Assembly (NCBI RefSeq): GCF_003007675.1
Contig: NZ_PXNP01000109.1
Span: forward strand, 234,562 to 298,561
DNA from: Marinobacter fuscus
GTDB lineage: Bacteria > Pseudomonadota > Gammaproteobacteria > Pseudomonadales > Oleiphilaceae
Length of the DNA stretch: 64,000 nt
Direction of reading: 5' to 3'
Shown: positions 57,672-64,000 of the stretch, piece after piece
How positions within the stretch are numbered: position 1 is the stretch's first letter
Layout: the number at the start of each line of letters is the position of its first letter
Notes under the pieces: generated by a model
Database searches by the model: none
The model's input: only the letters and a program-made list of their open reading frames with translations
Told to the model about the DNA's origin: nothing
Program-made: the position numbers and the translations under genes

Positions 57672-57977
57672 TCAGGGACTCCAGAACACACGCAGACCGG
57701 ATTTCAGAAAAGCGCGAACAGGCATGGCCATTTCATTCTCTGGCGCCTGGCAGGCTGCGCGAAGCGTCTCGAGCTTGTCATCCCCTCTCAGGTGCAAGGC
57801 GGTAAAGCGGGCACCGGCAAGAAACGCCCGGGATAAGCTAACTCGCGGATGCGACTGGGCCAGACGACCCCGCAACAGAGTGGCAACCCGCGCGGCCAGA
57901 TCCTCTGCCACCTGCTCAGCCCGAGAGTGAAAGCAGCCTAGCACACCTTCCGGTAAATCAATTTCAGGCATCTTCAT
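57672..57977 (-). pseudogene. pgl: Remnant of 6-phosphogluconolactonase, internal deletion
   Basis: The 101-residue frame has a normal N terminus ([14 protein letters not shown]... to about QSHPRVSL) and a normal C terminus (AFLAGARFTALHLRG, DDKLETLRAACQ, MPVRAFL). The ~135 residues normally between them, including the SGG(S/R)TP segment, DERxVP and the catalytic GMG-DGHTASLFP, are missing. The frame stays open, so a short product may be made but cannot be a lactonase. The junction lies near residues 45-49. Its start overlaps the end of zwf and its stop abuts eda, preserving the operon layout zwf-pgl-eda. Confidence 0.88.
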
Positions 57978-59200
57978 ACCAGCTCCTGCCAGTTGCCAAT
58001 AATCTGATCAACCCAGCGCCAGGCAGACTCCACCTCATCCCGGCGCACAAACAGATATTGATGACCTTTCATAACTTCCCATAGCAGACGCTCATAGGCA
58101 TCGGGAATCCGCCCGATTTCAAAGGCCTCAGAAAAGCTCAACTCCAGTGGGCCTTGACGTAACCGCATACCTTTATCCAGCCCGCGACCCTTGGTCAGTA
58201 TCTTTAGCGCCATCCCCTCATCCGGCTGCAGGCGGATGATCAGCTTGTTATTGGCTATGTGCTTCTGATCCGGATCAAAGATGTAATGGGGTGCTCGCTT
58301 GAAATGGATAATAATCTGGGGCAGTTTTTCAGGCAGCCGCTTTCCGGTGCGGATATAGAAAGGCACACCCGCCCCGCGCCAGTTGTCGATTTCCGCTTTC
58401 AGTGCCACGAAAGTTTCGGTCTCACTGCCCTTGTTTGCCCCCTCCTCCTCCAGATAGCCGGGGATAACCTCGCCATTGCTGGTGCCAGCCGAGTACTGCC
58501 CACGCACCACATAATGCTCCATCATGTCTGGAGTGATGCGCTTGAGCGCTTTCAATACCTCTACCTTCTCATCGCGAATACTGTCCGGCGACAGATCTGC
58601 GGGCGGATCCATGGCGATCAGGCACAGCAACTGAAGCAGGTGGTTCTGGATCGTCTCCTTACCGAGGTAGTGATCAATTCGAAATAGCTGGTCCTCACTG
58701 AAGACTTCCGCCAACTCGTTATTGATCACCTGCGAAGACGCCAAGTCGTGACCAATCGGCTTCTCAACCACCACCCGGGTTGCCCGACTGCAACAGCCGA
58801 CCGCTTTCAGGTTACGGGCAATTTCACCGTAAAGGCCCGGTGGCGTTGCCATGTAAAGAATCAGTTCATTGGCCGATTCATGTCGCCAGGCTTTCAATGC
58901 CTGGAACCGCGGGGCATCAAAAAAGTCCAGAACCTGATAGTCTACCCGCTACAACAGAGCCTTGGCCGCCTGATCGTCGAACTCCTCAGGCTGAACATAC
59001 TGCTGCAGCTTGTCCAGAAGGGCTTCACGCACCTGCTTTGAGTTCAGTTGCCGCCTGGCAACCGCAAGAATTCGGCTGTCACGGTGCAGAAGCCCGGCCC
59101 GATCGAGGTGGTACAGAGCCGGAAACAGCTTACGATGCGCCAGGTCCCCCATCGCGCCGAAGATCATAAGATCACATCGGGTATTGCTACTCTCAACCAT
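57974..59200 (-). pseudogene. zwf: Glucose-6-phosphate dehydrogenase, broken by an amber codon and deletions
   Basis: From the ATG at 59200 (MVESSNTRCDLMIFGAMGDLA) the frame meets TAG at codon 84 (58951-58949) and continues in the same frame as zwf, [10 protein letters not shown] and on. A further fault comes after the active-site [10 protein letters not shown] (near 58650), where about 54 residues are missing and [17 protein letters not shown] follows directly. The C terminus stops after [13 protein letters not shown], about 30 residues early. Intact enzymes have about 490 residues; about 408 codons remain. The NADP loop, RIDHYLGKE and the [12 protein letters not shown] segment are retained, but a functional enzyme is unlikely. 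Confidence 0.9.
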
Positions 59201-59416
59201 CCAACCTACTCTCTGCTCGACTCCGGAGAACGTCAACCACTCGGCAGCCCTGTTGTTTTAAAGTAGTAATCTTAACCAAAAAAAGACATAAATAGGCGAT
59301 CATAAGAGAATTTTCTTCCCATATTTTATTTTAACTACCGCAGCCACCGACAAAACACGGTATAATTCAGGGCTTTCTCTTTTTTCGACGGAACCAGATG
59401 CAGGGAGTAACCATCC
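59201..59416. promoter_or_regulatory. Divergent region between zwf and hexR
   Basis: The 216 bases contain A/T-rich promoter-like sequence at 59252-59345 (TGTTGTTTTAAAG at 59251-59263; TATTTTATTTTAAC at 59321-59334; TATAAT at 59361-59366, a good -10). HexR commonly represses zwf and its own gene from such a region. No convincing full HexR palindrome could be picked here. The hexR ribosome site AGGGAG is at 59402-59407. Confidence 0.45.
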
Positions 59417-60292
59417 ATGGCCGCATACCGGGACGAGAATCTACTTGAGGATATTCAGGCGCGATTGGAAGACCTCAACAAATCTGAACGGAAAGTTGCC
59501 GACGCCATTCTGAGGGATCCCGGCGCCGCGACCCGTTACAGCATTGCCGCACTGGCCCGTGCCGCAAACGTCAGTGAACCTACCGTCAATCGCTTCTGTC
59601 GCGGCTTTTCAGCCACAGGCTTCCCCGACTTCAAGATTCGCCTGGCGCAGAGCATTGCAACGGGCACACCCTATGTCGGGCAGGACATAGAGCCCGACGA
59701 TACGGTAGAAGATTTCACCGATAAGATTATGCTGAGCACCATAGCCAGTCTCGACAAGGCTCGCCAGTCGCTCGATCCCAAAGCCATTTCCACGGCCATT
59801 GACTACCTGATCCAGGCCAAGCAGATCAACTTTTTTGGCATGGGCGGTTCTGCGTCTGTTGCCCTTGACGCCCAGCACAAGTTTTTCCGCTTCAATATCC
59901 CGGTGGCCTCTTATGACGATGCGTTGATGCAACGCATGGTCGCCGCTGGCTCTCAAGTGGGAGATGTGATTGTGGTGATTTCCTATACCGGCCGAACCCG
60001 GGAAAGCGTGGAAATCGCCAGCGTAGGCCGCGACAACGGTGCCACAGTGATCGGTATTACCAATCCGGACTCGCCTCTTGCCGAGTGCTGTACGGCGGTT
60101 CTGGGTGTTACCGCTCCGGAAGACACTGAGGTATACATGCCAATGTCGTCACGCATCATTCACCTGACGGTCATTGACATACTTGCCACTGGCGTCACGC
60201 TGAAGCGGGGCTCCGACTTCCTGGGCCATCTCAAGAAAATCAAGGAAAGCCTTAAGGCAACGCGCTTTCCCAAGACATATCGAGCAGGGTGA
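59417..60292 (+). CDS. hexR: HexR-like transcriptional regulator, RpiR family; 3' end altered
   Basis: HexR represses zwf, edd and related genes until it binds 2-keto-3-deoxy-6-phosphogluconate. The 291 residues have an RpiR HTH (about 1-77; [23 protein letters not shown]) and a SIS domain (about 115-260; [36 protein letters not shown]). It is complete up to LKATRFPK. The final codons for TYRAG and the TGA at 60290-60292 coincide with the 3' end of a group II intron on the other strand, so the last few residues probably come from the insertion. The loss of the native tail is unlikely to inactivate it. Confidence 0.9.
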   Translation: MAAYRDENLLEDIQARLEDLNKSERKVADAILRDPGAATRYSIAALARAANVSEPTVNRFCRGFSATGFPDFKIRLAQSIATGTPYVGQDIEPDDTVEDFTDKIMLSTIASLDKARQSLDPKAISTAIDYLIQAKQINFFGMGGSASVALDAQHKFFRFNIPVASYDDALMQRMVAAGSQVGDVIVVISYTGRTRESVEIASVGRDNGATVIGITNPDSPLAECCTAVLGVTAPEDTEVYMPMSSRIIHLTVIDILATGVTLKRGSDFLGHLKKIKESLKATRFPKTYRAG

Positions 60293-60640
60293 GGCATTAC
60301 CGCCTCATCCCTCTCACAGAACCGTACATACGGGCCACGTATACGGCTCATGTAAACGCTTATCCTACAATACTGGGACACAGAACCCCATCCGTTGGCG
60401 GGTCAAGTCGACCAACCCCAAATCATCATGCAACCAGCGGTTGGGTATCGCGTAGCTGGACAGTGGGCTCCGCGCATTATGCCAGCTCTTCATCCGGATC
60501 GATTTAAACGGTGGCTTGTAGCACAACTGCTTCAATCGCCGGTGCAGGCGTCCTGGCGTTTTCCACTGCTTGAGCTGGAGACAGCGCAGGCGCCGCCTTA
60601 GACACCATCTTCTTTCATGTGGCCGGGGTTGCTGGCTTCG
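60279..60640 (-). mobile_element. 3' remnant of a group II intron (maturase end, domains V and VI)
   Basis: Read on the minus strand, the end of a maturase frame is followed by a domain V-like hairpin at 60319-60349. Its strand begins GAGCCGTATACG and ends TACGGTTC, with eight pairs, a TG bulge, four more pairs and a loop. A domain VI-like stem TGAGGC/GCCTCA follows at 60290-60307, ending near CTCGAT at 60279. The 5' part of the intron is missing. The fragment lies straight after the rRNA-operon terminator, the type of site used by group IIC introns. Left border about 60279, right border uncertain (about 60620-60650). Confidence 0.78.
60365..60619 (-). pseudogene. C-terminal fragment of a group II intron reverse transcriptase/maturase
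   Basis: The minus-strand frame ending in TAG at 60367-60365 reads WCLRRRLRCLQLKQWKTP, then LKQLCYKPPFKSIRMKSWHN, and ends NRWLHDDLGLVDLTRQRMGF. This is the familiar tail of LtrA-type maturases (RRRLR-x-WKQWK; RWL...LGL). No start codon or polymerase motif (YADD) remains. It belongs to the intron remnant just described. Confidence 0.8.
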
Positions 60641-60651
60641 CCGGGCAAACG

Positions 60652-60681
60652 AAAAAACCCCAGCTTCACAAGAAGCTGGGG
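60652..60681 (-). terminator. Terminator of the rRNA operon
   Basis: On the minus strand, CCCCAGCTTC, loop TTGT and GAAGCTGGGG form a perfect ten-base stem followed by six T. It comes 12 bases after the 5S gene. The group II intron remnant begins shortly after it. Confidence 0.93.
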
Positions 60682-60691
60682 TTTGTATTTG

Positions 60692-60810
60692 GAGCCTGAC
60701 GATGACCTACTCTCACATGGGCAACGCCACACTACCATCGGCGCAGGACTGTTTCACTTCTGAGTTCGGGATGGGATCAGGTGGTTCCAGACCGCTATGG
60801 TCGTCAGGCA
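60692..60810 (-). rRNA. rrf: 5S ribosomal RNA
   Basis: The minus strand starts TGCCTGACGACCATAGCGG and ends near GTCATCGTCAGGC. It includes the conserved CCCATCCCGAACTCAGAAG and GGCGTTGCCCATGTGAGAG segments. About 117-119 bases long with pairing ends (GCCTGACGA / TCGTCAGGC). Boundaries are accurate to a few bases. Confidence 0.96.
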
Positions 60811-60911
60811 AATCGGTTGATCACTGGTTGGACGGGATAGAAGATGGGAGTTTTCACTCCGCTGTGATGAACGATTTCGCAGGTTATCCGCAATTATCTT
60901 GGGTGTTATAT

Positions 60912-63802
<2,891 letters not shown>

Positions 63803-64000
63803 TATAACCCCAAGATAACTGGGTTCCGAGGAACTCAATCTCTTGTGGCTGTTTCATCAACAACCTCAACGATAACACCGGATAACGCTTGAAATCGCTA
63901 TCACTTTGAACAATCTTCTCTCGGAGATAATGAGAGAAGAATATTCTGTTCTATCTCGTCCAATTTGTTAAAGAGCAAATCTGACCCAGTGATCAGAAAG
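63803..64000 (-). other. Part of the 16S-23S internal spacer with a boxA element
   Basis: The 198 bases upstream of the 23S gene (minus strand) contain TGCTCTTTAACAA at 63977-63965, which matches the boxA of rRNA antitermination. No tRNA gene is visible in this part; spacer tRNAs, if present, would lie beyond the right edge with the 16S gene. Confidence 0.85.

Noticed and set aside
58897..58951. A frameshift splitting zwf into two genes
   Set aside because: Both halves are in the same frame; the break is a single TAG codon, so it is a nonsense change and not a shift.

Overview
The window looks like a chromosomal segment of a marine gammaproteobacterium of the Marinobacter type. The reasons are the moderately high GC content, the block trxB-aat-bpt-infA facing clpA-clpS-csp, a cbb3 oxidase locus in the Pseudomonas/Marinobacter order, a phasin plus class I PHA synthase, and HexR-type control of sugar-acid genes. 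The genus is inferred from family resemblance and gene order; no search was run.

Layout. 0-6.7 kb: end of a MoxR ATPase, trxB, and a compact N-degron locus (aat, bpt, clpS, clpA) with infA and a cold-shock gene. 6.8-17.9 kb: RNA modification and housekeeping genes (rluE-like, NUDIX, mnmA-hflD, purB, roxA-GNAT), a LysR regulator, an unknown membrane protein, a hybrid histidine kinase and a glutathione peroxidase. 18-30.2 kb: alaA-type aminotransferase, htpX, the operon epmC-rhlB-pdxB, dsbD, tusA, rlmM, a diguanylate cyclase and a small hydrolase. 30.3-39.0 kb: complete cbb3 oxidase and assembly locus (ccoNOQP, ccoGHIS, a TauE/SafE-like protein) behind a well placed Anr/FNR promoter. 39-46.6 kb: ttcA, a DnaJ-related protein, a polysaccharide deacetylase, and a four-gene minus-strand operon of C39-like peptidase, beta-barrel, FadL-like barrel and MalM-like lipoprotein. 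46.7-53.9 kb: phasin and PHA synthase separated by a terminator-like hairpin, a CBS-PAS-GGDEF protein, an orphan periplasmic binding protein and glpD.

The most unusual part is 53.8-60.7 kb. This is the Entner-Doudoroff / oxidative pentose-phosphate locus (edd, pyk, eda, pgl, zwf, hexR), and it is heavily eroded. zwf has an in-frame amber codon and has lost an internal block and its C-terminal tail. pgl has lost its catalytic middle. edd has lost about 195 internal residues and its C terminus, and what remains is fused in frame to a uracil-DNA-glycosylase-like protein that has lost its own N terminus. Every visible junction keeps the reading frame and lies where the two intact sequences would share a short similar stretch. 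eda and pyk look intact. hexR looks intact except that its last four codons and stop appear to come from the 3' end of a group II intron remnant, which fills the gap between hexR and an rRNA operon.

60.7-64 kb: the 3' part of an rRNA operon on the minus strand (terminator, 5S, 23S, part of the 16S-23S spacer with a boxA). I saw no CRISPR array, intact insertion sequence, prophage or tRNA gene.
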